This document shows, one piece after another, positions 26,317 to 33,925 of a stretch of DNA of 41,862 bases (position 1 is the first letter of the stretch; each line of letters starts with the position of its first letter). Under the pieces are notes generated by a model, which saw nothing but the letters and a program-made list of their open reading frames with translations, made no database searches and was not told the DNA's origin. This DNA comes from an uncultured Pelagimonas sp. Lineage in GTDB: Bacteria; Pseudomonadota; Alphaproteobacteria; Rhodobacterales; Rhodobacteraceae. The translations under genes and the position numbers were made by a program. The stretch lies in NCBI GenBank assembly GCA_947497905.1, contig CANMIH010000021.1, positions 1 to 41,862 of the forward strand, given 5' to 3'.

Positions 26317-26671
26317 CCCGGTGGTGGCGCGCGCCTTTGGCGGAGTGGTTCTGGCCAGCCCCACAGCCTCTGGCGCCACCAGTTATGACAGCCGCGGCCA
26401 GCGGTTTGTCTTCCGCCCCGCCCCCGGCGATCTGGCATCATATGCGCTCGATATCGAGACTGTTTCAGCTGGAATAAGCCCAGATCTGTGCATGGCACTT
26501 GGCGTGACAACCCGCGCCGACGCCCTGCGCGCCTGGACCGAACTGGAGCTGCGCGCCAAGCTAACCAACACCCCGGTGCTGGCCTGTCTCAAATCCCCGC
26601 CACCCGCGAAGATCTGTCTCCGCCGGGCAGATACCGCGACCCATTGGATAGCTATCGGAAAACTTTCATGA
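26297..26671 (+). CDS. Small phosphopantetheinyl-transferase-like protein (half-length)
   Basis: 124-aa protein that looks like the core of an Sfp-type 4'-phosphopantetheinyl transferase. It has ALDIETVS (residues 50-57; the family's DxE magnesium motif) and WTELELRAKL (residues 80-89). The latter matches the Sfp WTxKExxxK motif at Trp80, Thr81, Glu84 and Lys88, with Leu83 in place of the first Lys. HWIAIG near the end fits the last family strand. Full Sfp proteins are about 220 aa, and the N-terminal half with the SHS motif is missing. The gene overlaps the SDR by 20 bases and the sulfotransferase by four (ATGA), so it is translated within the operon. It may activate the neighbouring ACP, or be a degenerate remnant. 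The assignment is by motif only. Confidence 0.6.
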   Translation: MVGSQADPVVARAFGGVVLASPTASGATSYDSRGQRFVFRPAPGDLASYALDIETVSAGISPDLCMALGVTTRADALRAWTELELRAKLTNTPVLACLKSPPPAKICLRRADTATHWIAIGKLS

Positions 26672-27486
26672 CAAATATTTCTTCCCCGCCCTCACGCTAC
26701 ACCGGCCCCATTTTCTTTGTTGGCGGCGCCCCGCGTTCGGGCACCACAGTCACCCATGCGCTGCTCTGCAGCTCCGCCCGCGTCAACGCCTATCACCCCG
26801 AGGTCAGTTTCATCACCCCGATGATCCGCGCCTATACGGTGGGCCAATCCGCCTGGGACGGGCACACACAGGCCTTTTTTGCCGAGCCTGAGCATTTCAA
26901 AACCCATATGCGCGGATTGATTGATCAAAGCCTCAGCCATGTCCATCGCGCGCTCAACACCCCGGAACTGCTCAGTGTCAAAGATCCGCTGATGACACCC
27001 TATTTCCCCAAAGTGTTGGATCTATTTGGCGCGCGCGCGCGCTTTGTCACCGTGATCCGCAATCCCTATGATGTGGTCCGCTCCCGCCAGGAGGTCGCCC
27101 GCAAGGCCAATCAGCCCTTCTCGCCCGAACTGGTGCGCGGCATCTGTCAGCAGTACCTGCAAAGCTACCGCCACATCGACAACCCGGCCTTTGGAGATCA
27201 GCTTGTCTATTTCCGCTATGAGGATCTGTTACAGCCTGAGGTCCTGTCCCAGCTGCGCGGATTTACCGGCTGTGCGGATATCTCACCCGACAATGTCTGG
27301 CGTGAACGGCGCAGCGAAACCGGCGCGAAACAAAGCTCCAACCCCTGGCATTCCCCCAAATACCACGGGGCCATTGATCTCAGCAGCAGACTCTCCCCGC
27401 TGGAGGCCCCTTACCGCGAGATTGTCGAGGTGATCTGCACCCCATTGATGGAGCGCTTCGCCTATACCGAAGTGGTTGCGGCCTAG
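26668..27486 (+). CDS. Sulfotransferase family protein (PAPS-dependent)
   Basis: 272-aa protein with the two PAPS-binding signatures: the 5'-phosphosulfate loop GGAPRSGTT (residues 19-27) and the 3'-phosphate motif VIRNPYDVVRSR (about 129-140), plus YFRYEDLL further on. It probably transfers sulfate to a hydroxyl of the polysaccharide or a sugar precursor. The ATG overlaps the preceding stop (ATGA), so it belongs to the long sugar operon. It is unlike the two sulfotransferase-like paralogs at 33.9-35.9 kb, which have a different N-terminal motif. Family precedent alone does not fix the acceptor. Confidence 0.88.
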   Translation: MTNISSPPSRYTGPIFFVGGAPRSGTTVTHALLCSSARVNAYHPEVSFITPMIRAYTVGQSAWDGHTQAFFAEPEHFKTHMRGLIDQSLSHVHRALNTPELLSVKDPLMTPYFPKVLDLFGARARFVTVIRNPYDVVRSRQEVARKANQPFSPELVRGICQQYLQSYRHIDNPAFGDQLVYFRYEDLLQPEVLSQLRGFTGCADISPDNVWRERRSETGAKQSSNPWHSPKYHGAIDLSSRLSPLEAPYREIVEVICTPLMERFAYTEVVAA

Positions 27487-27511
27487 GGTGTTGCGCCAAG
27501 AGCGCGCGCTT

Positions 27512-27537
27512 GATCAAGAGATCCGTGATCCTTGATC
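27512..27537. repeat. Imperfect inverted repeat between the sugar operon and DUF2793 gene
   Basis: Left arm GATCAAGAGATC and right arm GATCCTTGATC pair with one bulged base around a CGT loop. It begins 25 bases after the sulfotransferase stop and lies 32 bases before the next start. It may be a transcription end, an attenuator or an operator. No T-run follows. Confidence 0.45.
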
Positions 27538-27569
27538 GGTCAGGCTGGGGCCAGCCAAAGGAGAGCCTC

Positions 27570-28631
27570 ATGCCTGCCCCATCTGATCAGACCCCTATTC
27601 TGGCCCTGCCCTATATTCTGCCGGCGCAGGCGCAAAAACATGTCAGCCACAACGAAGCGCTGCGGCTTTTGGATATGCTGGTGCAGCTGGCGGTTCAGGA
27701 TCGGACCCGCACCAGCCCCCCGGAACATCCCACCCTAGGCGATCGCCACATCGTGGCGGCGGGGGCCGGAGATGACTGGGCCGGGCACGATCATCATCTG
27801 GCCGTGTTTGAGCCGCATGGCTGGTCGTTTCTGACACCGCACCCCGGCTGGATTGCGCTGGATCAGTCGGATCTGCAGATGCTGGTGTTTGATGGCACGC
27901 TCTGGCGCACCCCCGAGCTGCAGACCCTGCCTCAGCTGGGGATCAATGCCAGTGCCGATGCCACCAACCGGCTGAGCCTCTCGGCCCCGGCCACCCTGCT
28001 CAACCATGAAGGCGCCGGTCATCAGCTGAAGATCAACAAAGCCGCGCCCGGTGAAACTGCCAGTCTGCTGATGCAAAGCAACTGGCAGGGGCGTGCCGAA
28101 TTTGGCCTCGCGGGCAGCGATGATCTGTCGGTGAAGACCAGCGGGGATGGCACGAGCTGGCAGGTGGCCCAGCACATCGATGCGGCCAGTGGCATTGTCT
28201 CTCACCCGCAGACCCCGGCCTTCAAAGCCTATCTGACCGCAGATTTGCCCCTTGCGCCCGGCGCCTGGGTGCCGCTGACCGGCTTCACCCAGATGCTGGA
28301 TCGTGGGGATGCGCTCGACAACATCACAGGCGCGTTCACCGCCCCTCTGGCCGGGCTCTATGTGTTTACGCTGGTCTGGCGGTTCAAAGCCACCGGGCCC
28401 CTGCCCAGCCAGATCCGCGCCGGGATTGGCGTCAATGGCGCCTCTCCCAGCGGGCCCGATCAGATGACCCAGGGCGATGCCACGCTGGTCTCACAGGAAA
28501 CCGCGGTGAAAACATCGGTTTTGCTTGAGCTGGAAACCGGAGATACCGTCCGCCCCTATGCGTTGACAGCGGGCCAAGCGGGCGCGGCCGAGGCGCTGTT
28601 TTCCGCCTTCCATGGCTATAAGCTGGCCTAA
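27570..28631 (+). CDS. DUF2793 protein with C-terminal C1q/TNF-like domain
   Basis: 353-aa protein. The N-terminal 120 residues have the DUF2793 pattern (LPYILPAQAQKHVSHNEALRLLD, then WAGHDHHLAVF, GWSFLTPHPGW, VFDGTLWR), a domain seen in phage and gene-transfer-agent tail proteins and in many alphaproteobacterial surface loci. A middle spacer (LSLSAPATLLNHEGAGHQLKINKA) is followed by a beta-rich domain at about 220-353 resembling C1q (GAFTAPLAGLYVFTLVWRF, VLLELETGDTVRPYAL, FSAFHGYKLA). C1q-like domains are trimeric binding modules. AAGGAGAG (27558-27565) just before the ATG at 27570 fixes the start. The stop overlaps by four bases the end of the convergent kpsT gene. A role in binding the exported polysaccharide is a guess. 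Confidence 0.75.
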   Translation: MPAPSDQTPILALPYILPAQAQKHVSHNEALRLLDMLVQLAVQDRTRTSPPEHPTLGDRHIVAAGAGDDWAGHDHHLAVFEPHGWSFLTPHPGWIALDQSDLQMLVFDGTLWRTPELQTLPQLGINASADATNRLSLSAPATLLNHEGAGHQLKINKAAPGETASLLMQSNWQGRAEFGLAGSDDLSVKTSGDGTSWQVAQHIDAASGIVSHPQTPAFKAYLTADLPLAPGAWVPLTGFTQMLDRGDALDNITGAFTAPLAGLYVFTLVWRFKATGPLPSQIRAGIGVNGASPSGPDQMTQGDATLVSQETAVKTSVLLELETGDTVRPYALTAGQAGAAEALFSAFHGYKLA

Positions 28632-29287
28632 CTTACATCCATATTCAGATTATGCTGGTGTATGGCTGCCTCGATGTCATCAAAATACTCCAATCGACCC
28701 TGTTCCAGCACAACACCCGATTGGCAAAGCGCCCGGATCATCTCCATCGAATGGCTGACAATCAAAGCCCCCGACCGTTGTAACCGGGTGCGCAGCACCG
28801 CCTGGCTTTTCTGGCGAAAAGCGCCATCCCCAACCGAGGTGACCTCGTCGATCAGATAGGTGTCAAAGTGAATGCCCATCGACAAAGCAAAGGCCAGACG
28901 CGCCTTCATCCCCGCCGAATAGCGCCGCACGGGTTGGTGGAAATGCGCCCCGAGCCCGGCAAAATCTTCGACAAAATACAGCAGCTCGCCGGTGTCCACG
29001 CCATAGATCCGCGCCACAAAACGGCTGTTCTGCGCGCCGGTCAGGTCGGGATGAAAGCTGCCCTGAAATCCCACGGGCCAGGAGACACTGCCGCGCAGCA
29101 CAATCCGCCCGCGATCAGGCGACAGCCCCCCGGCAATCATCCGCATCAGCGTGGATTTCCCCGCCCCATTGCGCCCCAGAAGCGCAACCGAGGCGCCGCT
29201 GGTGAATTCCATATTGATCTGATCCGCCACCACTTTGCTGGCGCCCTGCAGGACATAGGTCTTGCTGAGGTTCTCCAGCCGGATCAT
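28628..29287 (-). CDS. kpsT: Capsule polysaccharide ABC exporter, ATPase subunit (KpsT-like)
   Basis: Cytoplasmic ATPase of an ABC-2 polysaccharide exporter, 219 aa. It has Walker A GRNGAGKST, the KpsT-type segment SVSWPVGFQGSFHPDLTGAQN, signature YSAGMKARLAFALS and Walker B YLIDEVTSVGD, then the switch histidine in IVSHS. The start at 29287 is chosen because it overlaps the stop of the upstream KpsE-like gene as ATGA; the frame extends to 29329 without a better start. Its partner permease, kpsM, lies on the opposite strand beyond the KpsE-like gene, so the transporter is encoded by two divergent units. The lack of a carbohydrate-binding C-terminal domain fits group-2 capsule exporters rather than O-antigen Wzt. 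Confidence 0.93.
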   Translation of the reverse strand: MIRLENLSKTYVLQGASKVVADQINMEFTSGASVALLGRNGAGKSTLMRMIAGGLSPDRGRIVLRGSVSWPVGFQGSFHPDLTGAQNSRFVARIYGVDTGELLYFVEDFAGLGAHFHQPVRRYSAGMKARLAFALSMGIHFDTYLIDEVTSVGDGAFRQKSQAVLRTRLQRSGALIVSHSMEMIRALCQSGVVLEQGRLEYFDDIEAAIHQHNLNMDVS

Positions 29288-30723
29288 CGCCTGTCCTTCA
29301 GGCTGTAGAGGATCAGCACCATCAGGCACCAGATCCCGAACAGCCCCAGCGCCAGCACCGCCAGAAGGGTGATCCGCCGGGGGTATTCTGGGCTCTCTGC
29401 CAGTGTGGGCTGCACATAGGCCGCCAGATAACGGCTGCGCCGCCGCGCCTCGGCCAGGGCGCCATCATGGGCGGCCCGGGCCGACAGATAGGCCTGTTCG
29501 GCAAACTCCCGGTCGACCTGCAGGCTTTCGAACTGGCCCACCACATCGGCATAGGCGGTACCCGAAGCCCCCTGCCCACCTACGCCCAGCTTGGCACGCT
29601 CGTCAGCAATGCGACTCTCGATCACCTCAATCCGGCGCTGTGCCGTGTCGCGGCGGGGGTCGCCTGCCCGGGTGGTGTCCTCGAGAAGATCCAGCTCGAT
29701 CAGCGCCGCCGCCAGCTGGCCCTGCAGGTTCGACAGCAACCCCATCTGCCCCTGCAGATCCGCCTGAGGATCCACAATCTGTTGTTCGTTGCGAAACCGG
29801 GTCAGCGCCAGCCGCGCCTCTTTGAGCCGCAGAGCGGCAGTCTCCAGCTCCTGCGCCGCATAACGGGTGGAATCGGCACTGGCCACATCCGAGAGCTGGT
29901 TGATCATCTCAGCTGAAACCTCAAACAGGCGCTGCGAAATCTGCTGCGCCTCCTGCGGATCAAAGGCGCGCACCTCTACCTCGATCAGCCCGGTGCCCGG
30001 ATCATAAAACACCCGCACCATACGCTGCCAATAGGCCAGAAGATCTTCGATCGAGGCCTCTGGCCTCAAGGCAAACACCGGGTCCCACTCCGGGCGGGTA
30101 AAGATCGCCTGCAGATCAAGATCCGCCCCCACCGCGCGCAGCATCTCCTGGCTTGAGATGAACTCATAGAGGATATCGGTATCTGACGAGCTGGCTGTGC
30201 TGAGGTTGCTGATCCCCCCCAAAAGATCCAGCGCCGACCCCGCCTCTTCCCGGCGCACAGTAAACCCCACACGCGAGGCATATTGATCCGCCGCATGCCC
30301 ATACAGATAGACCCCGGCCCCGCCCAGAGGCAGCAGGGTCATGGTCAGAAAACTGAGGAGCAGAAACCAATGCCGCCCGCGCATGCCGGCCCGTTGCGCG
30401 ACAGGGGCCACTTCGATCACCCGCACCGGACCCCGGCGGGCCGGTCCCTGCTGTCCCTGCGGGCCACGTCTTTGGTGAGCAGGCGACGCTCCACCGGCCG
30501 TGGCCTGAGCGGCACGCGGCTGTCCCGTGGCTTTGTTTGGCGCCGAGGTCCCATGTGGGATCTGCGCGGATTTGGGAGAAATAGGCTCTGTTTTTGGGGT
30601 TGGCCTTGGGCCAGACCCTTGCTCCGGCTGACCCTGACCAGCCTGATTTTGCCCGGCCTGAGCCTGCCCTCCTCGAGCAGGCGGGGGGGCCTGTTTTACC
30701 TGCGTCACACACTCACCATTCAC
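29284..30723 (-). CDS. kpsE: Capsule export inner-membrane/periplasmic protein (KpsE/Wzz-like)
   Basis: 479-aa polysaccharide co-polymerase-like adaptor. The first 110 residues are a Gln/Pro/Gly/Ala-rich, probably disordered cytosolic tail. Membrane segments lie at about 118-140 (FLLLSFLTMTLLPLGGAG) and 451-473. The periplasmic loop between them carries the KpsE features YASRVGFTVRREEAGSALDLLGG and DILYEFISSQEML, then a long coiled coil (about 270-420). KpsE proteins are typically about 380 aa, and the excess is the N-terminal tail. The start is a GTG at 30723; a second GTG at 30708 is also possible, and no in-frame ATG precedes the conserved part. It overlaps kpsT by four bases and is transcribed away from kpsM. 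Confidence 0.88.
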   Translation of the reverse strand: MNGECVTQVKQAPPPARGGQAQAGQNQAGQGQPEQGSGPRPTPKTEPISPKSAQIPHGTSAPNKATGQPRAAQATAGGASPAHQRRGPQGQQGPARRGPVRVIEVAPVAQRAGMRGRHWFLLLSFLTMTLLPLGGAGVYLYGHAADQYASRVGFTVRREEAGSALDLLGGISNLSTASSSDTDILYEFISSQEMLRAVGADLDLQAIFTRPEWDPVFALRPEASIEDLLAYWQRMVRVFYDPGTGLIEVEVRAFDPQEAQQISQRLFEVSAEMINQLSDVASADSTRYAAQELETAALRLKEARLALTRFRNEQQIVDPQADLQGQMGLLSNLQGQLAAALIELDLLEDTTRAGDPRRDTAQRRIEVIESRIADERAKLGVGGQGASGTAYADVVGQFESLQVDREFAEQAYLSARAAHDGALAEARRRSRYLAAYVQPTLAESPEYPRRITLLAVLALGLFGIWCLMVLILYSLKDRR

Positions 30724-30794
30724 TCAATCACACCGTCCAACTGGACAGGTCACAGCCTATATGCGATTGAACCCCAGTACCAGTTTTAGATGTT
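30724..30794. promoter_or_regulatory. Divergent promoter region between kpsE and kpsM
   Basis: 71-bp space serving two divergent genes. It includes the palindrome GTCCA-AC-TGGAC (30735-30746), which could be an operator, and a somewhat AT-richer stretch after it. No clear Shine-Dalgarno precedes kpsM. The small size suggests shared control of both exporter halves. Confidence 0.4.
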
Positions 30795-31613
30795 GTGTCC
30801 TGTTTTATGCCCCCTGTCGCTCCCCCCCCCCTCGTGCCCACACGCCCACGCCGCTTTCGGTTTTTCCGATCCTTCTCGGCGCTGGTCTTGCGTGAAATGG
30901 AGGCCACCTATGGGCGCTCTCCGGGGGGATATCTCTGGGCCGTGGCCGAGCCCCTCGCCGCCATCGCAGTGATGAGCGTGATCTTTGCGCTGGTGCTGCG
31001 CGCGCCGGGGCTGGGCACCAATTTCCCCTATTTTTATGCCACCGGGTTTTTGCCCTTTGCCATGTATCTGCATGTCAGCCAGCATGTGGCCACCTCGATC
31101 CGTTTTTCCCGCCAGCTGCTCGAATATCCCGCCGTCACCTTTCTGGACGCGCTGCTGGCCCGCTTTGCGCTCAATGCACTGACCCATCTTCTTGTCTTTG
31201 CACTGACCATGGGCGGCATCATCTTTGCCTATGACATCCGCCCCATTCTCGACTGGCCCGCCATTTTGCTGGCACTCTCCATGGGGCTGGCCCTGGCTCT
31301 GGCCGTTGGGGTGGTCAATTGCCTGCTGTTTTCCCTGTTTCAGGTCTGGGAACGGGTCTGGGCGGTGTTCAACCGGCCCATGTTTGTGTTGTCCTGTATT
31401 CTGTTTCTGCCCGAAACCGTGCCGCAACCCTATCGTGACTGGCTGATGTTGAACCCACTTGCCCATGTCACTGCCCAGATGCGCCGCGGGTTTTACGCCA
31501 CCTATGACGCGCCTCTGGTACAGCCGCTCTATGTGTTTGGTGTGGCGCTGGGGCTGAGTGTGCCGGGGCTGCTTTTGCTGCAGCGTCATCACAAATTTAT
31601 CCTGTCCAACTAG
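30795..31613 (+). CDS. kpsM: Capsule polysaccharide ABC exporter, permease subunit (KpsM-like)
   Basis: ABC-2 type inner-membrane permease that moves lipid-linked polysaccharide to the periplasm. The 272-aa protein has the family's amphipathic entry (FSALVLREMEATYGRSPGGYLWAV, here split by recognition only), six predicted membrane helices between about residues 55 and 262, and YPAVTFLDALLAR plus LNPLAHVTAQMRRGFY near the C-terminus, all typical of KpsM/Wzm. The GTG at 30795 or the ATG at 30807 could be the start; neither has a good ribosome site. It pairs with kpsT at 28.6 kb. Divergent placement of permease and ATPase is unusual, since kpsM and kpsT are normally adjacent and co-transcribed. 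Confidence 0.92.
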   Translation: MSCFMPPVAPPPLVPTRPRRFRFFRSFSALVLREMEATYGRSPGGYLWAVAEPLAAIAVMSVIFALVLRAPGLGTNFPYFYATGFLPFAMYLHVSQHVATSIRFSRQLLEYPAVTFLDALLARFALNALTHLLVFALTMGGIIFAYDIRPILDWPAILLALSMGLALALAVGVVNCLLFSLFQVWERVWAVFNRPMFVLSCILFLPETVPQPYRDWLMLNPLAHVTAQMRRGFYATYDAPLVQPLYVFGVALGLSVPGLLLLQRHHKFILSN

Positions 31614-31697
31614 ACCCCATTCTCGGGGCTCCGCCATTGCGATAGTGCGCCAGCTCTGTTACCGTTTAAGGCAAGCAAGTTATTAGTTATTCGTGTT

Positions 31698-33923
31698 ATG
31701 AGTTCCGCTATTTTTTCACGCGCCTATCGGGCGCTGCGGCTGGTTGTGCCCACATGGGGCGAGCGTCGGTATCGCCACCTGATGCGCCGTCACCAGCTGT
31801 TTGATCGCCAGTTCTATCGCACCAGCAATCCCGGCCTGCATTGGCTGGCCCGTCTGCGGCCTGAAATGCATTATATTCAGCGCGGCGAACCGGCGGGGCT
31901 CTGTCCCAACGCCGCCTTTTCGCCCCGGGCCTATCTGCACCACAACCCCGACTTGCCCCGCGGACTGGCGCGGCCCTTCCTGCATTACCTGCAATTTGGG
32001 CACCGCGAAGATCGGATCACCACGGAATTGCCCAGCACGGCCCTCTGCCCGGACATCGCCCCGCCGGTGCTGCGCCAGAGCGATCACGCCCCCCAGGCCC
32101 CTGTGGCCGTGGTGGTACATCTCTATTATCCCGCGCTCTGGCCCGAGATCGCCAAAGTGCTGCATCAACAGCAGTTTCGCTTTGATCTCTTTGTCTCCCT
32201 TGTCAAACAGGAGGGCGCCGAGGAGCTGCCCGATCAGATCACCCGCGATTTTTCTGGGGCCAAGGTCTATGATATGCCCAACCATGGGCGCGATATCTTT
32301 CCCTTCCTGCATCTGATCAATGCAGGGCTGTTGGATCCCTACCGCGCCGTCTGCAAAATCCACACCAAGAAATCGCCGCATCGCGCCGATGGGGATCAGT
32401 GGCGGGAACACCTGATCGAGGGGGTTCTGGGGGCGCCGCATCAGACCCGGATCCGGCTCAATCACTTTCTCAAAACCCCCGATTGTGCGCTTTGGGTGGC
32501 CGATGGGCAGATCTATTCCGGGGCCGAATGGTGGGGGTCTAACCTCACCCGATGCCGCGAGCTGCTGCACCGGGTGGATATCCCCTGTGATCCAAGCGCG
32601 CTCCGATTTCCCGCCGGATCGATGTATTGGCTCAAACCGGTGATGATTGACATGCTGCGGGGCCTTGGGCTTGAGGCCGGTGACTTCGAGCCTGAACAGG
32701 CTCAGGTGGATGGCACCACCGCCCATGCCATTGAACGGGTCATTGGTCATCTGCCCGCCACCGCAAAACAGCGCATGCTGCAAAGCTCCGAACTGGATCC
32801 CCCCCCGCCAGCCACAGCCCGCCCCCGACCCGGATTTGTCTCTGCCTTCTACCTGCCCCAGTTCCATCCCACGCCCGAAAATGACCGCTGGTGGGGCACG
32901 GGGTTCACCGAATGGCGCAGCGTGGTCGCAGCCCTGCCGCAATACGACGGCCACGCCCATCCTGCCCTGCCCGGGGCGCTTGGGTTTTACGATCTACGCC
33001 TGCCCGAGGTGATGGCCCAGCAAAGCCAGCTGGCCCGAAGCGCCGGGGTCAATGCCTTTTGCGTCTACCACTATTGGTTTGGGGGCACCCGAATGCTGGA
33101 GCAACCGATGGAGACCCTGCTGGCGCGCACCGAGGTAGATTTCCCATTTTACCTCTGCTGGGCCAATGAAAGCTGGCGGCGCAATTGGGATGGCCTGTCC
33201 GGCGAAACCCTGATCGAACAATCTTACGCCCCCGGGTTCGCGGCGAAACTGGCGCGGGATGTGGCTCGGTTTATGCGCGATCCGCGCTATGCCCGGCCTG
33301 ATGGCTACCGGTTGCGTTTTGTCATCTATCGCCCCGAAGACCTGCCCGATCCCAGCGCCGCCATCGCAGAGATGCGCGCGGTCTGGCACGAGCTGGGACT
33401 GGGAGAGGTGGAAATTGGCGCGGTGCGGTTTCACCTGTCCGGGCCCCATCCCCTGCCCGAAGATCTGGTGGATTTCTGGATCGAGATGCCGCCACACGGG
33501 CTGGTGACCCCTGAGGACTATCTGCTGGGCGGGCCTGCGGGCAACCGGCTTGATCCCTCTGTGGACCCGGCATTTCGCGGGCTGATCTATGACTATGCCG
33601 CTGTGGCGGCGCGCGCTGTCAGCCCCGCATATCTCCATCAGCTGCCGCGCAACACCATCGCTGGGATCATGCCCAGCTGGGACAACACCGCCCGCCGCGG
33701 GCACCAGGCTCATATCGCCTATGGCGCCACACCGGCCCGGTTTTCGGCCTGGTTAGACACGCTGGTCCAACAGCGCCTCGCCAGATCATACCAGCAGGAA
33801 ATCATGATCAACGCCTGGAACGAATGGGCCGAGAAGGCCATGCTGGAACCCAGCGCCCGCTATGGGGCTGCCAATCTGCGCGTGCTCGAGCGGCTTTGTC
33901 ATCCTCTTACGGAGGAGGTGTAG
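31698..33923 (+). CDS. RgpF-WbsX fusion protein, polysaccharide assembly glycosyltransferase
   Basis: 741-aa protein with three parts. Residues about 30-110 carry two copies of the same short repeat found in the giant glycosyltransferase (LFDRQFYRTSNPGL..MHYIQRGEPAGLCPN and FSPRAYLHHNPDL..FLHYLQFGHRED, quoted in pieces). Residues about 125-365 match rhamnan synthesis protein F (PF05045): VVVHLYYPALWPEIAKVL, NHGRDIFPFLHL, KIHTKKSPH and RFPAGSMYWLKP. Residues about 385-735 match the WbsX-type, GH99-like domain (FVSAFYLPQFHPTPEND, WWGTGFTEW, YHYWFGG, CWANESWRRNWDG, NAWNEWAE). Both domains occur in polysaccharide clusters, often as separate proteins or fused in very large ones. The enzymatic product is not predictable from sequence. 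An 84-bp spacer after kpsM probably holds its promoter. Confidence 0.9.
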   Translation: MSSAIFSRAYRALRLVVPTWGERRYRHLMRRHQLFDRQFYRTSNPGLHWLARLRPEMHYIQRGEPAGLCPNAAFSPRAYLHHNPDLPRGLARPFLHYLQFGHREDRITTELPSTALCPDIAPPVLRQSDHAPQAPVAVVVHLYYPALWPEIAKVLHQQQFRFDLFVSLVKQEGAEELPDQITRDFSGAKVYDMPNHGRDIFPFLHLINAGLLDPYRAVCKIHTKKSPHRADGDQWREHLIEGVLGAPHQTRIRLNHFLKTPDCALWVADGQIYSGAEWWGSNLTRCRELLHRVDIPCDPSALRFPAGSMYWLKPVMIDMLRGLGLEAGDFEPEQAQVDGTTAHAIERVIGHLPATAKQRMLQSSELDPPPPATARPRPGFVSAFYLPQFHPTPENDRWWGTGFTEWRSVVAALPQYDGHAHPALPGALGFYDLRLPEVMAQQSQLARSAGVNAFCVYHYWFGGTRMLEQPMETLLARTEVDFPFYLCWANESWRRNWDGLSGETLIEQSYAPGFAAKLARDVARFMRDPRYARPDGYRLRFVIYRPEDLPDPSAAIAEMRAVWHELGLGEVEIGAVRFHLSGPHPLPEDLVDFWIEMPPHGLVTPEDYLLGGPAGNRLDPSVDPAFRGLIYDYAAVAARAVSPAYLHQLPRNTIAGIMPSWDNTARRGHQAHIAYGATPARFSAWLDTLVQQRLARSYQQEIMINAWNEWAEKAMLEPSARYGAANLRVLERLCHPLTEEV
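33911..33920 (+). promoter_or_regulatory. Very strong Shine-Dalgarno for the first sulfotransferase-like paralog
   Basis: GGAGGAGGTG lies inside the last codons of the RgpF-WbsX gene and ends five bases before the ATG at 33926. It is the strongest ribosome site in the window. It fixes the start and argues that this gene is translated at a higher rate than its upstream neighbour. Confidence 0.8.
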
Positions 33924-33925
33924 CT

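Noticed and set aside
31614-31632. CCCC-ATTCT-CGGGG hairpin after kpsM
   Set aside because: Only four to five pairs and no T-run; too weak to call a terminator.
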